Of a stretch of 64,000 nt of DNA, positions 8,593 through 17,614 are shown one piece after another (within the stretch, counting starts at the first letter, position 1; each line of letters starts with the position of its first letter). The notes beneath the pieces are model-generated. The model saw nothing but the letters and a program-made list of their open reading frames with translations. It did no database searches and was not told where the DNA came from. Source of the stretch: JBBSNV01 sp964458605 (GTDB taxonomy: Bacteria > Pseudomonadota > Alphaproteobacteria > Reyranellales > JAQSWP01); contig CAYWLS010000002.1 in NCBI GenBank assembly GCA_964458605.1, positions 184,502 to 248,501 of the forward strand, read 5' to 3'. A program made the translations under genes and the position numbers.

Positions 8593-9510
8593 ATGGCATA
8601 CGACGTCTATCGCGACCTGATCGGCTACGGCGACAAACCGCCCGATCCGCAATGGCCCAACAACGCCAGGCTGGCCGTGCAGTTCGTGCTGAACTTCGAA
8701 GAAGGCGGCGAAAACTCCGTTCTCAACGGCGATGCGGGTTCGGAGGTCTACCTCACCGAAGTGCCAGGCGGGCAGCCGGTGCCGGGCGGGCGCGACCTGT
8801 CGGTCGAATCGCAATACGAGTACGGCAGCCGGGTCGGCTTGTGGCGCATCCTGCATCTGTTCGCCGCAAGGAAGATCCATTTCACCTCCTACGCCGTCGG
8901 CCTGGCGCTGGAGCGCAATCCTGCCGCGGCCAGGGCCATGGTGGCGGCCGGCCACGAGATCGCCAGTCACGGCTATCGCTGGATCAACTACCAGACTGTG
9001 CCCGAGCATATCGAGCGCGAGCACATGCATAAGGCCATCGCCGCGGTCGAAAAGACCTGCGGCCAGCGGCCGCTAGGCTGGTACACGGGGCGGATCGGCC
9101 CCAACACGCGGCGGCTGGTGGTGGAGGAAGGCGGCTTCCTGTACGACAGCGATTCCTATGCCGACGACCTGCCCTACTGGGTCGAGGTCGCCGGCAAGGG
9201 CCACCTGGTGGTGCCCTATACCCTCGACAACAACGACATGAAATTCTCGGTCTCGCCGGGCTTTAGTGCCGGCGCGGGCTACGGCGACTACCTGAAGGAC
9301 GCTTTCGACGTGCTCTATAGGGAAGGCAGCCGTCACCCGCGCATGATGTCGATCGGCCTGCACTGCCGGCTGGTGGGCAGGCCCGGCCGCTTCGCCGCGC
9401 TCGAGCGTTTTGTCGACTACGTGCTAGGCCACAAGGACGTTTGGATCTGCCGCCGCGTCGACATCGCCCGGCACTGGCGCACGGTTCACCCCTTCCGGCC
9501 TCTGGGATGA
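8593..9510 (+). CDS. puuE: PuuE-type allantoinase (polysaccharide-deacetylase fold)
   Basis: A cofactor-light allantoinase that opens the hydantoin ring of allantoin to allantoate; 305 residues, normal for PuuE. It begins MAYDVYRDLIGYGDKPP and continues PQWPNNARLAVQFVLNFEEGGE, which is characteristic of this family, and has SHGYRWINYQ and WYTGRIGPNTRRL segments in the NodB-like barrel. The ATG at 8593 has GGGGGATCGG upstream; a GTG at 8575 would add only six residues. It stands divergently from the amidohydrolase that should take its product. Its last 87 bases overlap, tail to tail, the small membrane protein gene at 9424-9702. Confidence 0.93.
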   Translation: MAYDVYRDLIGYGDKPPDPQWPNNARLAVQFVLNFEEGGENSVLNGDAGSEVYLTEVPGGQPVPGGRDLSVESQYEYGSRVGLWRILHLFAARKIHFTSYAVGLALERNPAAARAMVAAGHEIASHGYRWINYQTVPEHIEREHMHKAIAAVEKTCGQRPLGWYTGRIGPNTRRLVVEEGGFLYDSDSYADDLPYWVEVAGKGHLVVPYTLDNNDMKFSVSPGFSAGAGYGDYLKDAFDVLYREGSRHPRMMSIGLHCRLVGRPGRFAALERFVDYVLGHKDVWICRRVDIARHWRTVHPFRPLG

Positions 9511-9702
9511 GGCGAACAGGCGCGCGTCGTTCTCGTCGAATACCAGCTTGATGATCCAGAAATCGAACAGCACGGCGAACGCGAACATGCCGAGCCCGAA
9601 GATCGACATGCCCAGATCGATGGCATGCGCCGACAGCGCCAGGCCCAGTATGCCCAGCACCGCCACGCAGCCGCCGGTGATCCAGCCGGTGAAACTCGTC
9701 AT
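9424..9702 (-). CDS. small two-helix membrane protein at the end of the cco operon
   Basis: A 92-residue protein not recognised by name. It has one hydrophobic segment near 6-28 (ITGGCVAVLGILGLALSAHA) and a second near 33-52 (SIFGLGMFAFAVLFDFWIIK), followed by a polar tail. Its ATG overlaps the ccoS stop (ATGA), and the ccoS end supplies a GAGGAG ribosome site, so it is translated as the last member of the oxidase operon. The final 29 codons overlap the 3' end of puuE on the other strand. The position suggests an accessory role in cbb3 oxidase assembly or a redox membrane function, but that is inference only. Confidence 0.75.
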   Translation of the reverse strand: MTSFTGWITGGCVAVLGILGLALSAHAIDLGMSIFGLGMFAFAVLFDFWIIKLVFDENDARLFASSQRPEGVNRAPVPGDVDAAADPNVLVA

Positions 9703-9866
9703 GGTCTTTCTCCTCGATTTGCGTTGTCGTCGTCGGTGAAAAGGATGCGGCTGGCCGCGCCGTCCAGATCGTCGAACTGGCCGCTGCGCACCGACCACAG
9801 GAAGGCGACCAGGCCCAGCAACCCCAGGAAAAGCGCGGCGGGAATGAGATAGAGCAGTCCTTCCAT
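9699..9866 (-). CDS. ccoS: cbb3-type oxidase assembly protein CcoS
   Basis: A 55-residue protein with one N-terminal membrane helix (LLYLIPAALFLGLLGLVAF) followed by LWSVRSGQFDDLDGAASRIL, the typical CcoS signature with the RSGQFDDLDG segment. CcoS is needed for insertion of cofactors into CcoN in cbb3 oxidase assembly. It starts three bases after the ccoI stop and overlaps the next small gene by four bases. It is too short for many gene callers but is clearly genuine. Confidence 0.95.
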   Translation of the reverse strand: MEGLLYLIPAALFLGLLGLVAFLWSVRSGQFDDLDGAASRILFTDDDNANRGERP

Positions 9867-9869
9867 GGA

Positions 9870-12254
9870 TCAGCCCCTCCGCCGGTTGCGAAGATTGAGT
9901 CGCAAAGCGTTGGCGATCACCACGATCGACGAGCCGGACATCGACACTGCGGCGACAAGCGGCGTGACGAAGCCGGCAACGGCGAGCGGCACGGCAGCCA
10001 GATTGTAGATCAGGGCCGCCGCCATGTTGTGGCGCATGATGCGCGCGGCGCGCCGGCCCATGTCGAGAATGTCGAGCAACGGCTGCAGCCGCTCGCCCTG
10101 GAACACGATATCCGCCGCCGCCTGCGCGATGTCCAGCGCGCTGGACGGCGACACCGACAGATGCGCCGCAGCCAGCGCCGGCGCATCGTTCATGCCATCG
10201 CCCACCATCAGCACGCGCTGTCCGAGCCCGGCGCGCTCCGCCAGAAGACGCGCCTTGCCGGCCGGGTCGACGCCGGCATGCCATTCCTCGATACCGAGCC
10301 GCCGTGCCAGATCGCCTACCGTCGCGGCGCGATCGCCCGAGACGATTGCCACGGCGAAGCCCTGAGCTTTGAGCCTGGCCACAACCGCGACCGCGTCGGG
10401 ACGCAGCGCATCGGCGAAGCGGAATTGCACCGGCGCCTTGCCCGGTGCGGCAAACCACAGTTCCGGACCGACCGTGCTTGGCTCCTGCGCCGGTCCGGCA
10501 AAGGCGCGGCTGCCCAGCCGCATCGTGCCGGCGGCGGAGGTGTAGGCCAGGCCCTGGCCGGGATGCTCGACGACGCCCTCCAGCACCGCTACCGGACCGC
10601 GCGCAGCGCGAAGCAGCGCCTGGGACAAGGGATGCCGGCTGGATTGGGCCAGCGCTGCAGCCTGCTGCAGCGCCGCCCGGTCGAGCGTGGCGTCGGCCAT
10701 CAACTCCGGTCGACCTGCGGTCAAGGTGCCGGTCTTGTCGAACACGATGGTGTCGACCTGCCGCAGCCTTTCGAGCGCGGTCGCCGACTTGACCAGGATG
10801 CCGCGCCGCATCAGGCGGCCATGCGCCACCACCTGCGTTACCGGCACCGCCAGCGCCAGCGCGCAGGGGCACGTGATGATCAGCACGGAAACCGCTATCA
10901 GCAACGCCGGCTGCCAGGCCAGGCCGCCGATCGTCACCCACCCCAGAAAGGTCGCCGCCGCGGTGACGTGGACGACCGGGGCATAGAGCCGCGACACGCG
11001 TTCGGCCAAGGTCACGAATACGCCGCGCCCGTGTTCGGCGGCTTCCGTAAGGCGCACGATCTCGGCCAGCAGGGTCTCTTCGCCGGTGGCGCGGGTGCGG
11101 ACCGTCAACGGCGCATCGAGATTGACCGTACCGCTGAACACCACGGCGCCCGGCGCGACCGGCACCGGCAGGCTCTCGCCGGTGACCAGCGCCATGTCGA
11201 CGCTGGAGCGGCCCGAAACGACTTCGCCGTCGACGCCGATGCGCTCGCCCGCGGCAACCAGCACCAGCCTTCCCCTGGCGACATCGCCGGCGCGGCTGAC
11301 GCGAATGCTGCCGTCGTCCTCGATCGCCGAGACCGTGGCGTTCTGCAGCGCCAGCAGGTGCCCCACCGCCAATCGTGCGCGGGCGCGCGCCCGGTCCTCG
11401 AGATAACGACCGACCAGCAGGAAAAACAGCAAGGCGATGGCGGAGTCGAAATAGGCGTATTCGCCGCCTGTCATCGTCTCGAACAGGCTCATGCCGGCAG
11501 CCAGCACGACGCCGATGCTGATCGGCACATCCATGTTGGCGCGCCCGCGGCGCAACGCGGCAATCGCCGAACGGAAGAAAGGCCGGCCGCTATAGGCGAT
11601 GGCCGGCAGAGCGATCAGCGCCGAAACCCAATGCAGCAGATCGCGGGTGGCGGCACCCATGCCCTGGGAATGGCCTGCCCACACTGCCACCGACAGCAGC
11701 ATGACATTGGCCGCGGCAAAGCCGGCTACGGCCAGCGCCCGCAGCAGCGCCCGGTCGGCACCGGTGGCGCCAGCGGCGGCGGCATCGTAAGGCGACAGGC
11801 GATAGCCCAGCCCCGCAACCAGCCCGGCCAGCGCCTCGGCGCGTTCCGCCCGACCGCGCCAGGCCAGATGCAGGCGCCGGATCGTCATGTTGACGCGGCC
11901 GGCCAGCAGGTCGGGCTGGCGCGCCAGCACCTGCTCGATCAGCCAGACGCAGGCGGCACATTGCAGCCCGTCGATGGTGAGATAAAGATGCCGCACCCCT
12001 TTGGCATCGCTGCCGACAAACGGCGCAAAGCGCGCGGCCGGCAGCGTCGAATCCGGGCGCGGCGCGCGGGCCTGCGGATCCAGTACGCGACGACGATAAT
12101 ATAGGTCGAGCCCCATGCCCTCGATCAGGTCATGCGCCGCGGCGCAGCCATTGCAGCAATAGTCGCCGTCCAGCACCGCCGGCAGCGCCGTGCCGCAATG
12201 TCGGCACAGCCGCGTGGCGGCGCCAAGCCGGTCGAGGTCGCGCTCGATCTTCAC
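9870..12254 (-). CDS. ccoI: copper-translocating P-type ATPase CcoI/FixI
   Basis: Delivers copper for the CuB centre of the cbb3 oxidase; 794 residues from a GTG start that overlaps the ccoH stop (GTGA). Domains in order: an N-terminal metal-binding piece with CRHCG and CCNGC, an HMA domain with GLQCAACVWLIE, membrane helices, an actuator domain (VTGESLPV), the transport motif CPCALALA, the phosphorylation motif DKTGTLT and the hinge GDGMNDAPAL. The long N-terminal Cys-rich domain and CPC motif fit the FixI/CcoI branch. Frames extending further upstream would overlap ccoH and are not favoured. Confidence 0.95.
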   Translation of the reverse strand: MKIERDLDRLGAATRLCRHCGTALPAVLDGDYCCNGCAAAHDLIEGMGLDLYYRRRVLDPQARAPRPDSTLPAARFAPFVGSDAKGVRHLYLTIDGLQCAACVWLIEQVLARQPDLLAGRVNMTIRRLHLAWRGRAERAEALAGLVAGLGYRLSPYDAAAAGATGADRALLRALAVAGFAAANVMLLSVAVWAGHSQGMGAATRDLLHWVSALIALPAIAYSGRPFFRSAIAALRRGRANMDVPISIGVVLAAGMSLFETMTGGEYAYFDSAIALLFFLLVGRYLEDRARARARLAVGHLLALQNATVSAIEDDGSIRVSRAGDVARGRLVLVAAGERIGVDGEVVSGRSSVDMALVTGESLPVPVAPGAVVFSGTVNLDAPLTVRTRATGEETLLAEIVRLTEAAEHGRGVFVTLAERVSRLYAPVVHVTAAATFLGWVTIGGLAWQPALLIAVSVLIITCPCALALAVPVTQVVAHGRLMRRGILVKSATALERLRQVDTIVFDKTGTLTAGRPELMADATLDRAALQQAAALAQSSRHPLSQALLRAARGPVAVLEGVVEHPGQGLAYTSAAGTMRLGSRAFAGPAQEPSTVGPELWFAAPGKAPVQFRFADALRPDAVAVVARLKAQGFAVAIVSGDRAATVGDLARRLGIEEWHAGVDPAGKARLLAERAGLGQRVLMVGDGMNDAPALAAAHLSVSPSSALDIAQAAADIVFQGERLQPLLDILDMGRRAARIMRHNMAAALIYNLAAVPLAVAGFVTPLVAAVSMSGSSIVVIANALRLNLRNRRRG

Positions 12255-12745
12255 GGCACCACGATCCGATGCGTCGCGGTGAAGCGGTTCGGCGCATCGA
12301 TATCGATGATCATGTCCCATTGGCCATGCAGCGGCAGCGTGACCGTCGCGGCATAGCGGCCGCCGCCGACCTCGCTCAAGGTTACGACCACGGGATCAAT
12401 CGCCTCGACAGGTCGCGACAGGGTGATGCGCGGCTTCAGGCCGTGCAGCACCGCGCCGGCCTTGTCGCGCACGTCGATCGCCACCGTGCCGGTGCGGTCG
12501 CCTTTGGCGAAGAAGCCGGCCGAGACCTGCCAGCCCAGGCTCGCCTGGCGCGCCTGCTGGGCGAGCACGGCATTGAATTTCAAGCCTGCCTCGTAGGGCG
12601 ACGCGGCGACGATGCCGACCGGCTGGCGGGTGGCGAAATAGACCAGCACCGCGTTGACCGCGATCACCACCGTCATGCAGGCGACGAATGCCCAGGGAAT
12701 CCACCGGTAGCGGCTTGCGCGAGGGCGAAGATCGACGGTGCTCAT
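12251..12745 (-). CDS. ccoH: FixH/CcoH oxidase assembly protein
   Basis: A 164-residue FixH family protein with one N-terminal membrane helix (IPWAFVACMTVVIAVNAVLVYFA, split by no charge) followed by a beta-rich periplasmic domain containing YEAGLKFN and GWQV, and ending in GQWDMIIDI, which is typical of the family. CcoH stabilises cbb3 subunits during assembly. The ATG at 12745 (MSTVDLRP) is used; a longer frame would overlap ccoG. It is located between ccoG and ccoI, the usual order. Confidence 0.92.
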   Translation of the reverse strand: MSTVDLRPRASRYRWIPWAFVACMTVVIAVNAVLVYFATRQPVGIVAASPYEAGLKFNAVLAQQARQASLGWQVSAGFFAKGDRTGTVAIDVRDKAGAVLHGLKPRITLSRPVEAIDPVVVTLSEVGGGRYAATVTLPLHGQWDMIIDIDAPNRFTATHRIVVP

Positions 12746-12752
12746 GGCGGCC

Positions 12753-14210
12753 TCAATGTGCGGGCGACAGGAAGACGCTGTTCTGGCGCGTCCCCTCGCC
12801 GCCATCAGTCTCGAGCGAGAACACCAGCGGAACATTGTCCTGGCGCAAACCCGCCAGCGTCGTGCGCAGCAGGACGCGGAAAGTCGCAACCTGGTCGGGC
12901 CCAACCGCTAGGCGGCTGTCGCCCTTTTCCTCGCCGATCACCTGGACTTGCGGCGGGTTCGCCAGCCCGGAAATGTCCAGCCGATAGCGCTGCTCCTGCC
13001 GGGTCTTGTTGTAGATGCGCAGCGTGTAGGCGTTCTGCACCCCGCCGTCGGACAGCATGACGAACAGCGGCGCGCGGTCGCGCTGCACGCTGAGTTCGAC
13101 GGTCGAGCGGCTGAGCAGCGCCACCAGCATGACGATGCCGACGATGGCCAGCAGCGCGGCGTAGAGAACGGTGCGGGCGCGGATCAGCTTGTAGCGCGGC
13201 TTCTGGCCCCTGCCCTGCGCTTCGGTGCGAGCAAAGGTATCGAAGGCGATCAGGCCGCGCGGCCGGCCGACCTTGTCCATCACCTCGTTGCAGGCATCGA
13301 TGCACAGCCCGCAGCCGATGCATTCCAGTTGCTGGCCGTCGCGGATGTCGATGCCGGTGGGACAAACCGAGACGCAGGCCGTGCAGTCGACGCAGTCGCC
13401 GCGCCCCTCCCAGCTATCGCCTTTCTTGTGGCTGCCGCGTTTTTCCCCGCGCCGGGCGCGATAGGTCACGACCAGGCTGTGCTCGTCCAGCATAGCAGCC
13501 TGGAAGCGGGGCCACGGGCACATATAGGTGCAGACCTGCTCGCGCGCCCAGCCGGCCAGGATGTAGGTGGTCGCCGTGAACAGCCCGATGAAGAAATACG
13601 TGCTGACCCCGGCTTGGCCGCTCAGCGCCTCGCGCAGCACGTCGGGCGCGTTGCCGAAATACATGATCCAGGCGCCGCCGGTGACCAGCGCGATCATCAG
13701 CCAGGCCGAGTGCTTGGCGAGCTTGCGCGCGGCCTTGCGCCGGCCCAGCGGCGCCTTGTCCAGCTTCATGCGGGCATTGCGATCGCCTTCGATCAGCCGC
13801 TCGACCAGCATGAACAGGTCGGTCCACACCGTCTGGGGACAGGCATAGCCGCACCAGACGCGGCCCAGCAGGCTGGTGATCAGGAACAGCGAGAACGCCG
13901 CCAGGATCAGCAGACCGGTGAGGAAATAGACTTCCTGCGGCCAGATCTCGATCCAGAAGAAATAGGCCTTGCGGGTGGTGAAATCGATCATCACCGCCTG
14001 GTCCGGCGCGCCCGGGCCGCGATCCCAGCGCAGCAACGGCAGCAGGTAGTAGATCGCCAGCCCCGCCGCCAGCAGCGCCCACTTGATGGTGCGGTAGCGG
14101 CCGTGGACGCGACGCGGGTAGACCTTTACGCGGCTGGCATAGAGCGGCAGCGCCTTCTTCTGCGCCGTCGTCGATACCGCACGGTCGACAAGGCCGCCAT
14201 CGTCGGGCAT
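12753..14210 (-). CDS. ccoG: CcoG/FixG, polyferredoxin-like cbb3 assembly protein
   Basis: A 485-residue membrane iron-sulfur protein, now regarded as a cupric reductase acting in cbb3 maturation. It contains VWCGYACPQTVWTDLF in the membrane part, two ferredoxin-type clusters (CVDCTACVSVCP and CIGCGLCIDAC), several membrane helices and a C-terminal Ig-like domain ending SVFLSPAH. The ATG at 14210 (MPDDGGLVD) fits the family N terminus; the frame upstream of it overlaps ccoP. Gap to ccoP is 13 bases, and ccoH follows after seven. Confidence 0.95.
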   Translation of the reverse strand: MPDDGGLVDRAVSTTAQKKALPLYASRVKVYPRRVHGRYRTIKWALLAAGLAIYYLLPLLRWDRGPGAPDQAVMIDFTTRKAYFFWIEIWPQEVYFLTGLLILAAFSLFLITSLLGRVWCGYACPQTVWTDLFMLVERLIEGDRNARMKLDKAPLGRRKAARKLAKHSAWLMIALVTGGAWIMYFGNAPDVLREALSGQAGVSTYFFIGLFTATTYILAGWAREQVCTYMCPWPRFQAAMLDEHSLVVTYRARRGEKRGSHKKGDSWEGRGDCVDCTACVSVCPTGIDIRDGQQLECIGCGLCIDACNEVMDKVGRPRGLIAFDTFARTEAQGRGQKPRYKLIRARTVLYAALLAIVGIVMLVALLSRSTVELSVQRDRAPLFVMLSDGGVQNAYTLRIYNKTRQEQRYRLDISGLANPPQVQVIGEEKGDSRLAVGPDQVATFRVLLRTTLAGLRQDNVPLVFSLETDGGEGTRQNSVFLSPAH

Positions 14211-14223
14211 GACGCGGTCCCGC

Positions 14224-15093
14224 TCAGTTGCCGCCGCCCAGGGCGTGAACGTAGACCGCCAGCATCTTGATGGTGGCCTCGTCGAAGCGCTCGCTCCAGG
14301 CAGGCATATTGCCGTTATGGCTGTACGAGATGGTGCGCAGGATCGCATCCTTGTCGCCGCCATACAGCCAGATGTTGTCGCTCAGACGCGGCGCCCCGAC
14401 CTCCCGGTTGCCCCTGCCGCCTTCGAGATGGCAGGACACGCATTGATCGGCGAATACCTGCTTGCCGCGCTCGGCTGCCTTCGCATTGGTGGCGCGGTTG
14501 CTCAGCGACAGCACATACTCGGCCGCGTCGTCGATCTGCGCCGGCGTCAGCATTCCATCGGCGCCGAAGCGCGGCATGGCCGACTGGTGGGACTTTTCAT
14601 TGGCGTTGCGCACGCCGTAGGCGATGGTCTGCCAGATCTGGTCCAGCGTGCCGCCCCACAACCAGTCGTCGTCGGCCAGAACCGGGAAGCCCGGGTTGCC
14701 CGAGCCGCCCGAGCCGTGGCAGGTCGCGCAGTTGTCGGCGAACACCGTGCGCCCGCCATTGAGGGCGAAGTTGAGCAGATCCGGATTGCCCTGGATTTCC
14801 TGCAGCGACGCGGCCTTGATGCGGTTCATCATCGGCGCGCGAGCCGCCACCAGATCGGCGATGCTGCGATCGATCTCCTGGCGCTGGGAAAATCCCAGCA
14901 CGCCCTTGGTATAGGACGTGAAGCCCGGCCAGGCCGGAAACAGCACGCAGTAGACCACGGCGAACAGGATGGAGGCATAGAACGCGTACAGCCACCACTT
15001 GGGCAGCGGCGTGTCGAGTTCCTTGACGCCGTCCCACTCGTGGCCGGTGGTCTGCTGGCCGGATATGACATCCTTCTCGATCTTGGTCGGCAT
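14224..15093 (-). CDS. ccoP: cbb3 cytochrome c oxidase subunit III (dihaem)
   Basis: The membrane-anchored dihaem c-type subunit that passes electrons to CcoO; 289 residues. It has an N-terminal conserved stretch HEWDGVKELDTPLPKWW, one membrane helix (about 34-52), then two haem-binding motifs CATCH (122-126) and CVSCH (218-222), each followed by an axial methionine region (SAMPRFG, GNMPAW). It lies four bases after ccoQ. Confidence 0.97.
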   Translation of the reverse strand: MPTKIEKDVISGQQTTGHEWDGVKELDTPLPKWWLYAFYASILFAVVYCVLFPAWPGFTSYTKGVLGFSQRQEIDRSIADLVAARAPMMNRIKAASLQEIQGNPDLLNFALNGGRTVFADNCATCHGSGGSGNPGFPVLADDDWLWGGTLDQIWQTIAYGVRNANEKSHQSAMPRFGADGMLTPAQIDDAAEYVLSLSNRATNAKAAERGKQVFADQCVSCHLEGGRGNREVGAPRLSDNIWLYGGDKDAILRTISYSHNGNMPAWSERFDEATIKMLAVYVHALGGGN

Positions 15094-15097
15094 GGCG

Positions 15098-15250
15098 TTA
15101 TTCCTCGTCGCGCAGGGGAATGGCGGCGGCGGCGTTGAAGCGCTTGCGCTTGTTGGGCCAGTAGGCCCAGGCGACGACGCCGACGAACAACACGACGAAC
15201 CAGACCACCCAGAGGATGGACGCTGTGCTGTGCAACTCCTGGAGATCCAT
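15098..15250 (-). CDS. ccoQ: cbb3 oxidase subunit CcoQ
   Basis: A 50-residue single-helix protein: a hydrophobic stretch (ILWVVWFVVLFVGVVAWAYW) followed by the basic segment PNKRKRFNAAAAIPL, which is the CcoQ/FixQ hallmark. It stabilises the oxidase complex. It sits between ccoO and ccoP with gaps of eight and four bases and is easily missed because of its size. Confidence 0.95.
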   Translation of the reverse strand: MDLQELHSTASILWVVWFVVLFVGVVAWAYWPNKRKRFNAAAAIPLRDEE

Positions 15251-15258
15251 GGCGATCC

Positions 15259-15981
15259 TCACTGGGTCAGCGACTTGACGTCGACCTGGTCGAACCGAAC
15301 CATGGTGCCCAGCACCTGCAGGTAGGCGACAAGCGCGTCCATCTCGGTCACCTGCGCCGGGTCGCCGGCGAAGGAGTCGACCCGCGCGCCCGGATAGCGC
15401 TTGAGCAGCGCCGTCGAATCGGCGTCGGGGTTGATCTGCGCCGCCAGGTCGGCCCGGGCGTTGGCGATCATGTCGTCGTTGTAGGGCACGCCCACGTCGC
15501 GCTGCGCGCGCAGATGGTCGGCGACATTGGGCAGGTAGAGCGGCCGCATCAGATGCGCATAGGTCGGCATGATCGATTCGGGCACCACCGCGCGGGGATC
15601 GACCAGATGCGCCACATGCCATTCGTTGGAGTACTTGCCGCCGACGCGCGCCAGGTCCGGCCCGTTGCGCTTGGAGCCCCACTGGAACGGATGGTCGTAC
15701 ATGCTTTCCGCGGCCAGGCTGTAATGGCCATAGCGCTCGACCTCGTCCTTCAGGGCGCGAATCTGCTGGCTATGGCAGAGGTAGCAGCCCTCCCGGACAT
15801 AGATGTTGCGACCGGCCAGCTCGAGCGGCGTGTAGGGCCGCATGCCTCCCACCCGCTCGATCGTGGTCTCGATGGTGAACAGCGGAATGATCTGAACCAG
15901 ACCGCCGATCGAAACGGTGATCAGGGTGAGCACCGCGAGCAGGATGACGTTGCGTTCGATCTTGGCGTGCGAGAATGCCAT
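15259..15981 (-). CDS. ccoO: cbb3 cytochrome c oxidase subunit II (monohaem)
   Basis: Membrane-bound monohaem cytochrome c subunit, 240 residues. One N-terminal helix (NVILLAVLTLITVSIGGLVQIIP), then LAGRNIYVREGCYLCHSQQIR with the CYLCH haem motif at 66-70, and the conserved DHPFQWGSKRTGPDLAR-like region (here GSKRNGPDLARVGGKYS). Order and spacing (12 bases after ccoN) fit the standard ccoNOQP operon. Confidence 0.97.
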   Translation of the reverse strand: MAFSHAKIERNVILLAVLTLITVSIGGLVQIIPLFTIETTIERVGGMRPYTPLELAGRNIYVREGCYLCHSQQIRALKDEVERYGHYSLAAESMYDHPFQWGSKRNGPDLARVGGKYSNEWHVAHLVDPRAVVPESIMPTYAHLMRPLYLPNVADHLRAQRDVGVPYNDDMIANARADLAAQINPDADSTALLKRYPGARVDSFAGDPAQVTEMDALVAYLQVLGTMVRFDQVDVKSLTQ

Positions 15982-15993
15982 GGCTTCGCCCCC

Positions 15994-17466
15994 TCAGGCC
16001 GGCACGCCGGCGACGGCGCCGGCGGGAACCGGCTGGCCGCGGCGCGCCGTCATCCAGAGATTCCACACCATCACCAGCGCACCGGCCAGGAAGCACACGC
16101 CGCCCAGCATGCGGATGATGTAGAACGGATGCATCGCCGCCACGGTCTCGATGAACGAATACTGAAGAAAGCCGTTGGCGTCGTAGGCGCGCCACATCAG
16201 GCCCTGCATGATGCCCGACACCCACATCGACGTGATGTAGAGCACGATGCCGATGGTGGCGATCCAGTAGTGCCAGGACACGGCACGCACCGAATACACG
16301 TCCTTCTTCTTCCACAGCGCCGGCACCAGGTAGTAAAGCGCCCCGAACACGATGAACGAGACCCAGCCCAGGGTACCGGAATGCACGTGGCCGATGGTCC
16401 AGTCGGTGTAGTGGCTGAGCGCGTTGACCTGCCGGATCGACATCACCGGCCCTTCGAAGGTCGACATGCCGTAGAAGCCCACCGCGGTGACGGAAAAGCG
16501 CAGGCCCGGATCGGTGCGCAGCTTGTCCCAGGCGCCCGACAGGGTCATGATGCCGTTGATCATGCCGCCCCAGGACGGCATCCACAGCATGACCGAGAAC
16601 ACCATGCCGAGCGTCTGCGCCCAGTCGGGCAGCGCCGTATAGTGCAGATGGTGCGGACCGGCCCAGATGTAGAGGAAGATCAGTGCCCAGAAGTGCACGA
16701 TCGACAGGCGGTAGGAATAGACCGGCCGGTTGGCGCGCTTGGGGATGAAATAATACATGATCCCCAGGAATCCCGCGGTCAGGAAGAAGCCCACCGCGTT
16801 GTGGCCGTACCACCACTGGATCATGGCATCCTGCACGCCGGACGCCGCCGAGTAGCTCTTGGCGCCGAACCACGACACCGGCACCGCCAGGTTGTTGACG
16901 ATGTGCAGCATCGCCACGGTGATGATGAACGCCAGATAGAACCAGTTGGCCACGTAGATGTGCGGCTCCTGGCGCCTCATGATCGTTCCGACGAAGATCG
17001 CCAGATAGACCACCCACACCACGGTCAGCCACAGATCGACGTACCATTCGGGCTCGGCGTATTCCCGGCCCTGGGTGATTCCCAGCACGTAGCCCAGCGC
17101 GGCCATGACGATGAAGAACTGGTACCCCCAGAACACGAACCACGGCAGCACCGGCGCGCCCACCAGGCGCGCGCGACAGGTGCGCTGCACGACATAGAGC
17201 GAGGTGCCGATCAGCGCGTTGCCGCCGAAAGCGAAGATGGCAGCCGAGGTGTGCACCGGGCGCAACCGGCCGAACGAGAGAAATTCGAGCCCGAAGTTCA
17301 GCGCCGGGAAGGCCAGTTCGAGGGCGATGTAGACGCCGGCGGCGAAGCCCACCACGCCCCAGAAGATCGTGGCGATGGTGAAGGCGCGGATCACCGCGTC
17401 CTCGAACACCACGGCGGTGCTGCGCGGTGCCGGCACGGCCCGATAATCGGCTGTAATCACGCTCAT
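15994..17466 (-). CDS. ccoN: cbb3 cytochrome c oxidase subunit I
   Basis: Catalytic haem-copper subunit that reduces oxygen at low concentrations; 490 residues with about twelve membrane helices. Recognisable are RPVHTSAAIFAFGGNALIG with a haem ligand His, WWYGHNAVGFFLT with the CuB His, the PKRANRPVYSYRLSIVHFW segment and TIGHVHSGTLGWV. The ATG at 17466 (MSVITADYRA) is used; a longer frame to 17721 would run into the divergent gene and the FNR box. It heads the ccoNOQPGHIS operon. Confidence 0.96.
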   Translation of the reverse strand: MSVITADYRAVPAPRSTAVVFEDAVIRAFTIATIFWGVVGFAAGVYIALELAFPALNFGLEFLSFGRLRPVHTSAAIFAFGGNALIGTSLYVVQRTCRARLVGAPVLPWFVFWGYQFFIVMAALGYVLGITQGREYAEPEWYVDLWLTVVWVVYLAIFVGTIMRRQEPHIYVANWFYLAFIITVAMLHIVNNLAVPVSWFGAKSYSAASGVQDAMIQWWYGHNAVGFFLTAGFLGIMYYFIPKRANRPVYSYRLSIVHFWALIFLYIWAGPHHLHYTALPDWAQTLGMVFSVMLWMPSWGGMINGIMTLSGAWDKLRTDPGLRFSVTAVGFYGMSTFEGPVMSIRQVNALSHYTDWTIGHVHSGTLGWVSFIVFGALYYLVPALWKKKDVYSVRAVSWHYWIATIGIVLYITSMWVSGIMQGLMWRAYDANGFLQYSFIETVAAMHPFYIIRMLGGVCFLAGALVMVWNLWMTARRGQPVPAGAVAGVPA

Positions 17467-17547
17467 CCTTGCTTCCCCATGCGCGATGGACGGTGGCCCG
17501 AACGAATATTGCGTGGCCTTTGTGCCATCGCGCTCCCACCCCCTGCC

Positions 17548-17561
17548 TTGATCGCGGTCAA
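17548..17561. promoter_or_regulatory. FNR/FixK-type box upstream of ccoN
   Basis: TTGATCGCGGTCAA fits the anaerobox consensus TTGAY-N4-RTCAA. It lies 81 bases before the ccoN start and 53 bases before the divergent DUF2189 gene, so oxygen control of the cco operon, and possibly of both directions, is likely. The fnrL gene at 19208 encodes the probable regulator. Confidence 0.8.
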
Positions 17562-17614
17562 TGCAGCGCGCAGCCCCTCGAGACATGGTGCCGCAGACGC
17601 TTTCGGGAGGAGAA

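Noticed and set aside
10029..12104. Open frame of about 691 codons on the plus strand
   Set aside because: Mirror of ccoI, which has all P-type ATPase motifs on the other strand.
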